From NCBI RefSeq assembly GCF_001423405.1, contig NZ_LMNS01000011.1, positions 1 through 45,972 of the forward strand: DNA of 45,972 nucleotides. The letters run 5' to 3'. The notes beneath the pieces were generated by a model. The model saw only the letters and a program-made list of their open reading frames with translations. It was not told the origin of the DNA and ran no database searches. Positions within the stretch are counted from its first letter, which is position 1. Every line of letters starts with the position of its first letter. This DNA is from Methylobacterium sp. Leaf123. GTDB taxonomy: Bacteria; Pseudomonadota; Alphaproteobacteria; Rhizobiales; Beijerinckiaceae. The position numbers and the translations under genes are program-made. Of the stretch, positions 18,794 through 26,596 are shown piece after piece.

Positions 18794-20104
18794 ATGGCCG
18801 TTCAAGCCGCCGATCCATTACCCGGCGCCAGCGCTTATTCCGCCTCGCGCGCCGATTCGCCTTTGGGCGGGCGCTGGGGACAGCTCATCCTCGGCGTGCT
18901 GTGCATGTCGATGATCGCCAACCTGCAGTACGGGTGGACGCTGTTCGTCAATCCGATCAACGACAAGTACCAGTGGGGCAAGCCGGCGATCCAGGTCGCC
19001 TTCACGATCTTCGTCCTCACCGAGACCTGGCTCGTGCCGATCGAGGGCTGGTTCGTCGACAAGTACGGCCCGAAGGTCGTCACGCTGTTCGGCGGCGCGC
19101 TCTGCGCCATCGGCTGGGCGATGAACTCGGTCGCCGACTCGCTGTGGTTCCTGTATCTCGCCGCCGCCATCAGCGGCATCGGTGCGGGCGCGGTCTACGG
19201 CACCTGCGTCGGCAACGCCCTCAAGTGGTTCCCGGATCGCCGCGGGCTGGCCGCCGGTCTCACCGCCGCGGGCTTCGGCGCCGGCTCGGCGCTCACCGTC
19301 ATCCCGATCGCCGCGATGATCCGCGACAGCGGCTACCAGCACACCTTCCTCGTCTTCGGCCTCGGCCAGGGCATCGTCGTGATGGTCGCCGCCCTGCTGC
19401 TCTCCGCGCCGAGCGCGGCCTACAAGGAGCGGATGCTCGCCGGTCGCGTCTCCCCCAACGCCACGAGCCGCCGCCAGTACTCCTCCGCCGAGATGGTCCG
19501 CACCCCGGTCTTCTGGCTGATGTACGCGATGTTCGTGATGATGGCCGCCGGCGGCCTGATGGCGACGGCCTCGCTCGCGCCCATCGCCAAGGACTTCCAG
19601 GTCGATTCGATCCCCGTCTCGCTGATGGGCCTGACCCTGCCGGCGCTCACCTTCGCGCTGACCATCGACCGCGTGCTCAACGGCGTGACCCGGCCGGTCT
19701 TCGGCTGGATCTCCGACCGGATCGGGCGTGAGAACACCATGTTCGTCGCCTTCATGATCGAGGGGGCCGGCATCCTGGCGCTCGGCATGTTCGCCCACTC
19801 GCCGATGGCCTTCGTGCTGCTCACCGGCCTCGTGTTCTTCGCCTGGGGCGAGATCTACTCGCTGTTCCCCTCGACCTGCGCCGACACCTACGGCGACAAG
19901 AACGCCACCGCCAATGCCGGCCTGCTCTACACCGCCAAGGGCACGGCCTCGCTGATGCTGCCGGCCTTCCTGGCGATCCAGACCGCCACCGGCTCCTGGC
20001 AGAACGTGTTCTACCTCGCCTCCGGCATGGCCTTCGTCGCCGGCTTCCTCGCGCTCTTCGTCCTGAAGCCGATGCGCGCCCGCTTCGTGGCCCGCAACCA
20101 GTGA
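18794..20104 (+). CDS. oxlT: MFS transporter, oxalate/formate antiporter type (OxlT-like)
   Basis: This 436-residue inner-membrane carrier has about 12 helices. The OxlT-group features are an early LQYGWTLFVNPINDKYQW, a FVDKYGPKVV loop after helix 2, GIGAGAVYGTCVGNALKWFPDRRGLAAGL around helices 4-5, and GWISDRIGRENTMF in the second half. It should exchange external oxalate for formate, or take oxalate up. The ATG at 18794 directly precedes MAVQAADPLPG; the frame is open further upstream but reads as non-coding. Its stop overlaps the start of the FAH-family gene (GTGA). The oxalate call rests on family features plus its three downstream partners. Confidence 0.8.
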   Translation: MAVQAADPLPGASAYSASRADSPLGGRWGQLILGVLCMSMIANLQYGWTLFVNPINDKYQWGKPAIQVAFTIFVLTETWLVPIEGWFVDKYGPKVVTLFGGALCAIGWAMNSVADSLWFLYLAAAISGIGAGAVYGTCVGNALKWFPDRRGLAAGLTAAGFGAGSALTVIPIAAMIRDSGYQHTFLVFGLGQGIVVMVAALLLSAPSAAYKERMLAGRVSPNATSRRQYSSAEMVRTPVFWLMYAMFVMMAAGGLMATASLAPIAKDFQVDSIPVSLMGLTLPALTFALTIDRVLNGVTRPVFGWISDRIGRENTMFVAFMIEGAGILALGMFAHSPMAFVLLTGLVFFAWGEIYSLFPSTCADTYGDKNATANAGLLYTAKGTASLMLPAFLAIQTATGSWQNVFYLASGMAFVAGFLALFVLKPMRARFVARNQ

Positions 20105-20892
20105 CGGAGGCGACCGTGACGCGCTGGATCGGCTTCGTCCGCGACGGCGAGTCCGGCTTCGGCCGGCTCGACGGCGAGCGGATCGAGGTCTGCGAGGGCG
20201 ACCTGTTCGGCGAGAACCGGCCGACGGGTGAGGTGCTGGCGCTCGCGGATGTGAGCGTCGGCCTGCCCTGCCGGCCCTCGAAGATGATCGCCCTGTGGAA
20301 CAATTTCGGGGCGCTCATGGACAAGCAGGGCCTGTCGCGGCCCGAGGCGCCCCTGTTCCTGATCAAGCCCGCCAACACCTTCCGGCCCTCCGGCGCGGTG
20401 GTGGCGGTGCCGGAGGCGGCGGGCCGGGCGCTCTACGAGGGCGAACTCGGAATCGTGATCGGCCAAGTGGCCGGCAAGGCGGCGCGCGACCTCACCGAGG
20501 AAGAGGCCGCCGACCACGTCTTCGGCTTCACCTGCGTGAACGACGTCACCGCCTCGGCGATCCTCAAGGCGGATGCGAGCTTCACGCAGTGGACCCGCGC
20601 CAAGGGCCTCGACGGCTTCGGGCCGTTCGGTCCGGTCATCGCCACCGGGCTCGACCCTGCGGCGCTGACCGTACGCACCCTGGTGAACGGGCGCGAACGC
20701 CAGAACTTTCCGATCGGCGACATGCTGATCCCGGTGCCCCGCCTCGTGGCGCAGCTCTCCCAGGGGCTGACGCTGGAGCCGGGGGACGTGATCGCCTGCG
20801 GTACCTCGGTGGGGTCGGGTCCGATCCCCAAAGGCGCCACGGTCGACGTGGTGATCGAGGGCATCGGAACGCTCTCGAACCGGTTCGATTAA
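20101..20892 (+). CDS. Fumarylacetoacetate-hydrolase-family protein in the oxalate operon
   Basis: This 263-residue protein has the FAH fold: YEGELGIVIGQVAGK holds two expected metal-binding glutamates, VFGFTCVNDVTASA an aspartate, and GFGPFGPVIATGLDP and GDVIACGTSVGSGPIPKG complete the active site. FAH relatives hydrolyse acylpyruvates, decarboxylate oxaloacetate or hydrate dienols. Its role beside oxalate genes is not established. It begins with GTG overlapping the transporter stop, so it is translationally coupled and probably needed in a fixed ratio. Candidate roles are disposal of oxaloacetate- or oxalyl-like side products; these are guesses. Confidence 0.85.
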   Translation: MTEATVTRWIGFVRDGESGFGRLDGERIEVCEGDLFGENRPTGEVLALADVSVGLPCRPSKMIALWNNFGALMDKQGLSRPEAPLFLIKPANTFRPSGAVVAVPEAAGRALYEGELGIVIGQVAGKAARDLTEEEAADHVFGFTCVNDVTASAILKADASFTQWTRAKGLDGFGPFGPVIATGLDPAALTVRTLVNGRERQNFPIGDMLIPVPRLVAQLSQGLTLEPGDVIACGTSVGSGPIPKGATVDVVIEGIGTLSNRFD

Positions 20893-20997
20893 AGGCACGC
20901 TCAAGCAAAAGTGGTCTCCGCGGCCGGACGGAACCGGCCTCGAACGGCGTTTCACAACAGAGCCGGCGGAGCAGAGAACGGCAGCACGGGTGAGAAC

Positions 20998-22005
20998 ATG
21001 AGCATCGCGATCGTCGGCGCCGGCGCCATCGGCGGATATCTCGGAGTCAGGCTGGCGGAGGCCGGCGAGGACGTGACCTTCATCGCCCGCTCCAACGCGG
21101 CGGCGATCCAGGCGGACGGCATGCGCCTGATCGAGGAGGACGGCACCGAGATCCACTCGAAATCCGTCAAGGCGACCCGCTCCATGCAGGAGGCGGGCGT
21201 CCACGAGATCGTGCTGCTGACGGTAAAGGCGCATCAGGTCGGCCCGATCGCCGCCGACCTGCACCACCTGATCGGACCCGACACCGTCGTCGTGACGATG
21301 CAGAACGGGATTCCGTGGTGGTACTTCATGGGCGGCCATGGTGGCGAGCATGCCGGCACGCGGCTGGAAAGCGCCGATCCCGGCGGGCTGATCGCCGACC
21401 ATCTCGACCCCAAACACGTCATCGGCTCGGTGGTCTATCCGGCGACCGTGCTCACCGATCCCGGCACCGTGAAGGTGATCGAGGGCAACCGCTTCGGTCT
21501 GGGTGAACTCGACGGCTCGAAGTCGGAGCGGGTGCTCGCCCTCTCGCAGCGCCTCGCCAAGGCCGGCTTCCGCGCGCCCGTCACCAGCGATATCCGCGCC
21601 GAAATCTGGCTCAAGCTGTGGGGCAACCTCAGCTTCAACCCGATCTCCGCGCTCACCCATGCGACGCTGGAAGACATCTGCCGCTTCCCCGACACAAGGG
21701 CGATCGCCGCCGAGATGATGCGGGAGGCCGAGGTCATCGCCAACCGGCTCGGCGTCACCTTCCGCCTCGGCATCGACAAGCGCATTGCCGGCGCCGAGAA
21801 GGTCGGCCCGCACAAGACCTCGATGCTTCAGGACGTGGAGGCCGGCCGGCCGATCGAGCTCGAAGCCCTCGTCGGCTCGGTGATCGAACTCGGCCGCCTC
21901 ACCGGCACGCCGACCCCGCATATCGACACCGTCTTCGCCCTGATGCGGCTCCTGGCCCAGAGCCTGGAGCGCGCCAACGGCCGCCTCGCGATCCAGGGAG
22001 CATGA
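20998..22005 (+). CDS. panE2: PanE/ApbA-family reductase, probable oxalyl-CoA reductase
   Basis: This 335-residue two-domain protein has an N-terminal NADP(H) Rossmann fold (IVGAGAIGGYLGVRL, about 4-18) and a helical C-terminal domain with the conserved lysine near 206 in LKLWGNLSFNP. The family reaction is ketopantoate reduction. In Methylorubrum extorquens AM1 the paralog PanE2 was instead shown to reduce oxalyl-CoA to glyoxylate during oxalate growth. Lying between an OxlT-like carrier and an oxalate-CoA-ligase-like gene, this is most likely PanE2. Its ATGA overlaps the next gene. Glyoxylate made here would enter the serine cycle. Confidence 0.82.
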   Translation: MSIAIVGAGAIGGYLGVRLAEAGEDVTFIARSNAAAIQADGMRLIEEDGTEIHSKSVKATRSMQEAGVHEIVLLTVKAHQVGPIAADLHHLIGPDTVVVTMQNGIPWWYFMGGHGGEHAGTRLESADPGGLIADHLDPKHVIGSVVYPATVLTDPGTVKVIEGNRFGLGELDGSKSERVLALSQRLAKAGFRAPVTSDIRAEIWLKLWGNLSFNPISALTHATLEDICRFPDTRAIAAEMMREAEVIANRLGVTFRLGIDKRIAGAEKVGPHKTSMLQDVEAGRPIELEALVGSVIELGRLTGTPTPHIDTVFALMRLLAQSLERANGRLAIQGA

Positions 22006-23588
22006 CGATGCTTCTGCCCGAAACGTCCACCCTTCTCCCCACCGACTCCAAGGAGGCCAGCGTGCCCGCGACGACTCTTCACGAGCTGATCCAGGCCGGC
22101 GCCGATGCGGCCCCCGCCCTGTCGAGCCCCGGCGGCGTGCCGCTGACCTTCCAGGCCCTACGGGCGCTGACCGAGCGTACGATCGCCGACCTCAACGCCC
22201 GCGGCATCGGCCGCGGCGACCGGGTGGCGATCGTGCTGCCGAACGGCCCGGAGATGGCCGCTGCCTTCATCGCGGTCGCCGCCGGCACCACCTCGGCGCC
22301 GCTCAACCCGAGCTACAAGGCCGACGAGTTCGAGTTCTACATGAGCGACCTCGGAGCCAAGCTCCTGCTGGTCGCGGAGGGCTCCGAGTCGCCGGCCGTC
22401 GCCATCGCGGAGAAGCTCGGCGTGTCGGTGGCCCGCCTGCGGCCGACCCCGGAAGAGGGCGCCGGCAGCTTCACGCTGCACTTCGCCGGTGAGAGCGCCG
22501 GCCCGGCGGAGAAAAGCGGCCCCGCCGCTTCGGACGACATCGCCCTGGTGCTGCACACCTCCGGCACCACCTCTCGGCCGAAGATCGTGCCGCTGACGCA
22601 GGCCAATGTCTGCGCCTCGGCGCGCAACATCCGCACCGCGCTCGCCTTCGGGCCCGAGGATCGCGGCCTCAACATCATGCCGCTGTTCCACATCCACGGC
22701 CTGATCGCCGGCATCCTCGCCCCGCTCTCGGTGGGTGGCCAAGTGTCCTGCACGCCGGGCTTCAACGCGCTGAAGTTCTTCGGCTGGATGGATGAGGTGA
22801 ACCCCACTTGGTACACCGGCGTGCCGACCATGCATCAGGCGATCCTGGGCCGGGCCGCGCGCAACAAAGAGATCATCGCGCGCAACCCGCTGCGCTTCAT
22901 CCGCTCCTCGTCCTCGTCCCTGCCGCCGCAGGTGATGAAGGAGCTGGAAGAGACCTTCGGTGCGCCCGTCATCGAGGCCTACGGCATGACCGAGGCCGCG
23001 CACCAGATGGCTTCGAACCCGCTGCCGCCCAAGCCGCATTATGCGGGCTCGGTCGGCCTCGCGGCGGGCCCGGAGATCGCCGTGGTCGATCTGGACGGCG
23101 AGCCGCTGCCCGCGGGCGAGACCGGCGAGATCGTCATCCGCGGCGACAACGTGATGACGGGCTACGAGAACAACGAGAAGGCCAATGCCGAGGCCTTCAC
23201 CCGGCAGGGCTGGTTCCGCACCGGCGATCAGGGCGTGCTGAGCCCCGAGGGCTACCTCTCGATCACCGGGCGCCTCAAGGAGATCATCAACCGCGGCGGC
23301 GAGAAGATCTCGCCGCGCGAGGTCGACGAGATCCTGATGGACCACCCGGCGGTGTCGCAATGCGTCACCTTCGCCGTGCCGCACGACAAGCTCGGCGAGG
23401 ATGTCGCCGCCGCGATCGTTCTGCGCGAGGGCGTCGAGGCGGTGGAGAAGGACATCCGCAGCTTCGCCTCGGAGCGTCTGGCCGCCTTCAAGGTGCCGGC
23501 CAAGATCTTGATCCTCGACGAAATCCCCAAGGGCGCCACCGGCAAGCTCCAGCGCATCGGGCTGGCGCAGAAACTCGGGCTGGTCTGA
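22002..23588 (+). CDS. oxs: Oxalate-CoA ligase (acyl-CoA synthetase of the AAE3/Pcs60 type)
   Basis: This 528-residue adenylate-forming enzyme has the P-loop LHTSGTTSRPK (184-194), PLFHIHGLIAG, EAYGMTEAAHQM (from 325), WFRTGDQG, and the catalytic lysine near 515 in GATGKLQRIGL. The stretch AAHQMASNPLPP is characteristic of the plant AAE3 and yeast Pcs60 oxalyl-CoA synthetases. It would activate oxalate with ATP and CoA to oxalyl-CoA for PanE2. There is no peroxisomal-type SKL end. The ATG overlaps the panE2 stop; another in-frame ATG lies 6 bases on. It is the last gene of the operon, with a strong terminator 75 bases after the stop. Confidence 0.88.
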   Translation: MTMLLPETSTLLPTDSKEASVPATTLHELIQAGADAAPALSSPGGVPLTFQALRALTERTIADLNARGIGRGDRVAIVLPNGPEMAAAFIAVAAGTTSAPLNPSYKADEFEFYMSDLGAKLLLVAEGSESPAVAIAEKLGVSVARLRPTPEEGAGSFTLHFAGESAGPAEKSGPAASDDIALVLHTSGTTSRPKIVPLTQANVCASARNIRTALAFGPEDRGLNIMPLFHIHGLIAGILAPLSVGGQVSCTPGFNALKFFGWMDEVNPTWYTGVPTMHQAILGRAARNKEIIARNPLRFIRSSSSSLPPQVMKELEETFGAPVIEAYGMTEAAHQMASNPLPPKPHYAGSVGLAAGPEIAVVDLDGEPLPAGETGEIVIRGDNVMTGYENNEKANAEAFTRQGWFRTGDQGVLSPEGYLSITGRLKEIINRGGEKISPREVDEILMDHPAVSQCVTFAVPHDKLGEDVAAAIVLREGVEAVEKDIRSFASERLAAFKVPAKILILDEIPKGATGKLQRIGLAQKLGLV

Positions 23589-23663
23589 GAGACGACCGCT
23601 TCAGTCGTCATGCTGTCTGAGGCGGGTTTGATTTCGTCCTGACAACACCCCATACTTAGAAGT

Positions 23664-23695
23664 GAGGGCCCGCAGGCGGCTACCTGCGGGCCCTC
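23664..23695 (+). terminator. Strong intrinsic terminator of the oxalate operon
   Basis: GAGGGCCCGCAGG and CCTGCGGGCCCTC form a perfect 13-bp GC-rich stem with loop CGGCTA, followed by TTGTT. Confidence 0.85.
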
Positions 23696-23719
23696 TTGTT
23701 GGACTACGGTTAACATGAG

Positions 23720-23761
23720 CCCGAGCGTGATGGTCACGGACCACTCACCGCTCGGGTTTTT
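23720..23761 (+). terminator. Second terminator-like hairpin with a five-T tail
   Basis: CCCGAGCG pairs with CGCTCGGG, directly followed by TTTTT. The 21-base inner part contains a further TGA/TCA pair that lengthens the stem. No protein gene ends here on the plus strand, so it is either a back-up terminator or the 3' end of a small RNA. Confidence 0.6.
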
Positions 23762-24069
23762 CGTGATGGTGATCCGCAGAAGCGGAAACATCAGCACATT
23801 GCTCACCCCCTTCCCGTCTGCCTACTCACGGACGGCGATCGGCTAAGTCGCCGTAAGCCCCGTAGCCGCAGGGTCGTCGTGACCGGAAGGTTTGCGTCCA
23901 ACGCTCTCAGTATGAATGCGCCGGGCGGGCGTGCAACCAGAAAGCTTGATGCGCTGCATTTGCGCGTCCAGAGTGTTGCATTCGGACCTGATCGGGCGCG
24001 GCTCCGACCCGTTCGGGGCCATGCGCGGCACGACGCGTCGGGCGAACACCAACAACCCGTCGACATAAA
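23762..24069. other. Intergenic stretch after the oxalate operon
   Basis: No gene I can support. Two overlapping minus-strand frames of 70-90 codons are open, but they have poor composition and no ribosome site that I trust. The sequence may contain a decayed or interspersed element; I cannot test copy number. Confidence 0.35.
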
Positions 24070-24100
24070 GAAAGGGCGGCGCTGTGGGCGCCGCCCTTTC
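24070..24100 (-). terminator. Terminator of the small-protein operon
   Basis: GAAAGGGCGGCGC and GCGCCGCCCTTTC form a perfect 13-bp stem with a 5-base loop. Read on the minus strand it is followed by TTTATG, and it lies just after the stop of the 93-residue protein gene. Confidence 0.75.
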
Positions 24101-24127
24101 TGCTTTCGAAGCCGTTCGAAGAAAAAC

Positions 24128-24409
24128 TCAGTTCCGCGCGGCCATCATGTCGTGGGACAGGACGGTGAGCTTGCCGATCAGGCTCGCCACGTCGCCGTGG
24201 GCGCAGGACCACTGCGTGCCGATGGCGCTGCCATCGTTCGAGACCGAAACCACGGCGACCGAGCGCAGCTTGCCCTCGCGGGCGAGCTTGAGCTGGTCCT
24301 GAAGCACCTCGATGATCGAGGCGACGTTCTCGTCGGCCACGGCCTCGGCGGCGGCGGCGGGGAAGGGGACTACGGCGGCGTCGTTGAGGGCGCGATCGAA
24401 TTTGGACAT
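24128..24409 (-). CDS. Hypothetical protein, 93 residues
   Basis: I do not recognise a named family. The protein has an acidic helical middle (ENVASIIEVLQDQLKLAREG), then a beta-rich part LRSVAVVSVSNDGSAIGTQW, and a helical end (VASLIGKLTVLSHDMMAARN). The pattern of a helix followed by VAVVSV...GTQW recurs in small proteins of unknown function that I associate with proteobacterial and phage genomes. The ATG directly follows the stop of the upstream 75-residue gene, so they form a two-gene operon with a clear terminator. Confidence 0.7.
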   Translation of the reverse strand: MSKFDRALNDAAVVPFPAAAAEAVADENVASIIEVLQDQLKLAREGKLRSVAVVSVSNDGSAIGTQWSCAHGDVASLIGKLTVLSHDMMAARN

Positions 24410-24637
24410 TCAGGCAACTCGACGATGCTTGAGGGAGGTGCGGCCGAGAGGTCCGGCCTGGAGACGATCCACGAGGGAGGCGAGGCGATCGGGCAGGGCG
24501 CCGTCCTTATCGACGGAGAGGCGCTTGCCGATGGCGGAGGCGACACCTTTGGTCACCCGGCTGACGACGGGCCGCTCGAGGCAGGACACCGTCTGCAGTC
24601 GGTCCGTTCGGTTCGGGTCGGCGCTCGGATCAGCCAT
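24410..24637 (-). CDS. Hypothetical protein, 75 residues
   Basis: This small basic protein (MADPSADPNRTDRLQTVSCL, then VTKGVASAIGKRLSVDKDG, ending SLKHRRVA) matches no family I know. AGGAA about 5 bases before the ATG supports this start; the frame is open further upstream without such a site. Its stop abuts the start of the 93-residue gene with no spacer, which supports real translation and coupling. Confidence 0.55.
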   Translation of the reverse strand: MADPSADPNRTDRLQTVSCLERPVVSRVTKGVASAIGKRLSVDKDGALPDRLASLVDRLQAGPLGRTSLKHRRVA

Positions 24638-24779
24638 CGCTTCCTCGCTCTCGGACGATTGCACGAGGTGATCCTGCGCGCCGCATCGCGTCATGAAAAT
24701 GGCAGCGGACCGGCCACGCTTGCGCATTTCCCTGGCTGTGACGTGAAAGCGACACTTGCCGGGGCCGGTCCGGCGACGC

Positions 24780-25145
24780 TCACCGCGGATCCTGCCAGCC
24801 GGAACGGACCGGCGCGGCGGCGCCCGCGCCACCGGTGGTCATCGCCCGCGGCGCCTCGGAGCGGGCGACCGCCGGCTCGGCCATCGCCGCGCGGCGGGGC
24901 GCACGGACCGACCGGCGCAGGGCGGCGCGGCGCTTGCGGGTGGAACGGGGACGTGCGCTGCTGTTCGAACCGATGAAGCCACCGGCCACCGCGCCCACCA
25001 CGGCGCCGACCGGCCCGGCCACGAGCGCACCGGCCACGGCGCCGGCGCCGACACTCATCGCCGTCCGGTTCTCGGCCTGCGCGGGTGCGGACAATCCTGC
25101 GAGCAGCACAAGGCCGGCACAGGCGCCGAGGCAGGTTCTTCGCAT
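24780..25145 (-). CDS. Exported glycine-zipper protein
   Basis: This 121-residue protein has a signal peptide (LGACAGLVLLAGLSAPAQA) and then a glycine-zipper segment (VGAGAVAGALVAGPVGAVVG) that may insert in or lie against a membrane. It ends in a basic Arg/Ala-rich tail (STRKRRAALRRSVRAPRRAA). GAGGGGA before the ATG fixes the start. Similar small exported proteins are common in Methylobacterium; no function is known. It has the same domain logic as the Gly/Tyr-rich protein at 29.1 kb. Confidence 0.7.
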   Translation of the reverse strand: MRRTCLGACAGLVLLAGLSAPAQAENRTAMSVGAGAVAGALVAGPVGAVVGAVAGGFIGSNSSARPRSTRKRRAALRRSVRAPRRAAMAEPAVARSEAPRAMTTGGAGAAAPVRSGWQDPR

Positions 25146-25276
25146 CCGGTTCGTCCCCTCGAAAAGCAATTCGAGGATGCCCTTGACGTTCGATCTTGAC
25201 GAAAGGTTGACCTGATTTTGTTTCGTGACTTGGCCGTATAGCGGAAGACAAAGGCTGAATTCACCCTTGTTCTTGC

Positions 25277-26479
25277 TCAAGCCTGGCCGCTGGCCGCGAG
25301 CGGCCGGCGCAATCGAAGCACCAGCGGAACGATCATCAGCGCTGTCGCGGCGGCGGCCAGGAGGCCGACCGACGGTCCGGCCGTGTCGCCCAGCGCCCCG
25401 TAGGCGATCGGCGCGAGGCCGCCCGACCCGATCACTGCCGTGTAGAACAGCGCGAACGCCCGGCCGACATCCCCTCGCGGTGCGAGATCCGGCACCGTCC
25501 CGTAGAGCACCGAGGAGGTGCCGTTGAGGACGACGCCGATCAGTGGCAGCAGGGCCAGAGCCGGCCCGAGTGGCAGAACCAGAAGTGCAGCAACGCCCAA
25601 GGCGGTGGCCGTCTCGGTCGCGACGACGCAGGCCACGACACCGACACGCGCGCCGATCCAGCCGCACACGGCCTTGCCGAAGGCGCCGCCGGAAAAGACC
25701 AGGGCGAGGGCAAGCCCGGTGGTCGTGCCCGTGCCGCCCTTCGCCTCCAGAAGGAAGGGCAGGAACAGCAGGGTGCCCATCCGCGTGGCGGTGTCGAGGG
25801 CGCCGACGGTCATGAGGAGGGTGAAGCCCGCGCCCTCGCCGCTGCTCCGGCCGGCGCGCGGGACGGCGGTGGCCAGCGCCCCCCGCGGTAGGACGACGAC
25901 GAGCGCCAGCGCCGCGGCGAGGCCGACGCCCGCCATCAGCCCGGCGACCGGCCGCCACGCCATCACGCCCAGCAGCAGCGCGACGGCGACCGGAAACACC
26001 GCCTTCCCTAGATCACCGGCGAAATTATAGATCCCGAGCGGCCCGCGCGCGGCGTCGTCATAGGCCTGCGCGACGAGGAGTGAGGCGCGGGGATGCTGGA
26101 GGCTCGCGCCGATCCCGGCGAGCACCAGCCCGGCGCAGAGCCCGAACAGGCTGCCGCTCAGCGCCATCGCAGCGAAGCCCGCGGCGGCGACGAGGGTCGA
26201 GACGGCGAGGCTCACGCGGATCGGCCAGCGTTCGGCGAGCCGGTCGGCGGGGACCTGCAACCCGCCCATGGTCGCGTAATAGAGGCTGCGCAGAACGGCG
26301 AGCCCGGCATAGCCGAGGCCGAACTCCGCCTGCCAGACCGGCAGCAGCACGTAGAGCAGGTCGGTGTAGCCGTCGTGCAGGGCGTGAGCCAGGCAGGCCC
26401 CGCCGAGGCTGCGCCGCTTGCGGTCGAGGCTCGCGCTGTCGCCTTGCCGGAATTCATCGATTCGGACGGCCTGGCTCAC
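25277..26479 (-). CDS. MFS exporter, fosmidomycin-resistance (Fsr)-like
   Basis: This 400-residue inner-membrane protein has about 12 helices. The start LGGACLAHALHDGYTDLLYVLLPVWQ resembles Fsr-type exporters, followed by LADRL-like ADRLAERWPIRVSL and GIGASLQHPRASLLVAQAY. The second half has FSGGAFGKAVCGWIGARVGV. Substrate cannot be told. It is divergent from a LysR-type gene that probably controls it; the 117-base spacer contains a short dyad. Confidence 0.83.
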   Translation of the reverse strand: MSQAVRIDEFRQGDSASLDRKRRSLGGACLAHALHDGYTDLLYVLLPVWQAEFGLGYAGLAVLRSLYYATMGGLQVPADRLAERWPIRVSLAVSTLVAAAGFAAMALSGSLFGLCAGLVLAGIGASLQHPRASLLVAQAYDDAARGPLGIYNFAGDLGKAVFPVAVALLLGVMAWRPVAGLMAGVGLAAALALVVVLPRGALATAVPRAGRSSGEGAGFTLLMTVGALDTATRMGTLLFLPFLLEAKGGTGTTTGLALALVFSGGAFGKAVCGWIGARVGVVACVVATETATALGVAALLVLPLGPALALLPLIGVVLNGTSSVLYGTVPDLAPRGDVGRAFALFYTAVIGSGGLAPIAYGALGDTAGPSVGLLAAAATALMIVPLVLRLRRPLAASGQA

Positions 26480-26539
26480 ACGAAAATCCCCGCCGGTGAT
26501 TGCGCGGTGATCCTAGACTTGTGAATTTTAAGCGATGAG

Positions 26540-26558
26540 ACCCGTTTGCTTCACGGGT
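26540..26558. promoter_or_regulatory. Candidate LysR operator between the MFS and LysR genes
   Basis: ACCCGT and ACGGGT form an inverted repeat around TTGCTTC, 39 bases before the LysR start codon and 61 bases before the divergent MFS gene. That is the usual place for a LysR autoregulatory site. The 6-base arms are short, so chance is possible. Confidence 0.35.
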
Positions 26559-26596
26559 TCTGTGCGGTTTCCTCACGGATCGAGAGAGCGAGGGAC

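Noticed and set aside
20011..21921. A 636-codon open frame opposite the FAH and panE2 genes
   Set aside because: Antisense shadow spanning several real genes; no domains and no ribosome site.
23252..23806. Minus-strand frame starting with a plausible peptide (KNPSGEWSVTITLG) after the oxalate operon
   Set aside because: It runs through two terminator hairpins and on into the antisense of the ligase gene with no stop; a short relic is possible but not supported.
23843..24055. Minus-strand 70-codon frame in the spacer after the oxalate operon
   Set aside because: Overlaps another open frame, no convincing Shine-Dalgarno, no known family; kept only as a note on the spacer.
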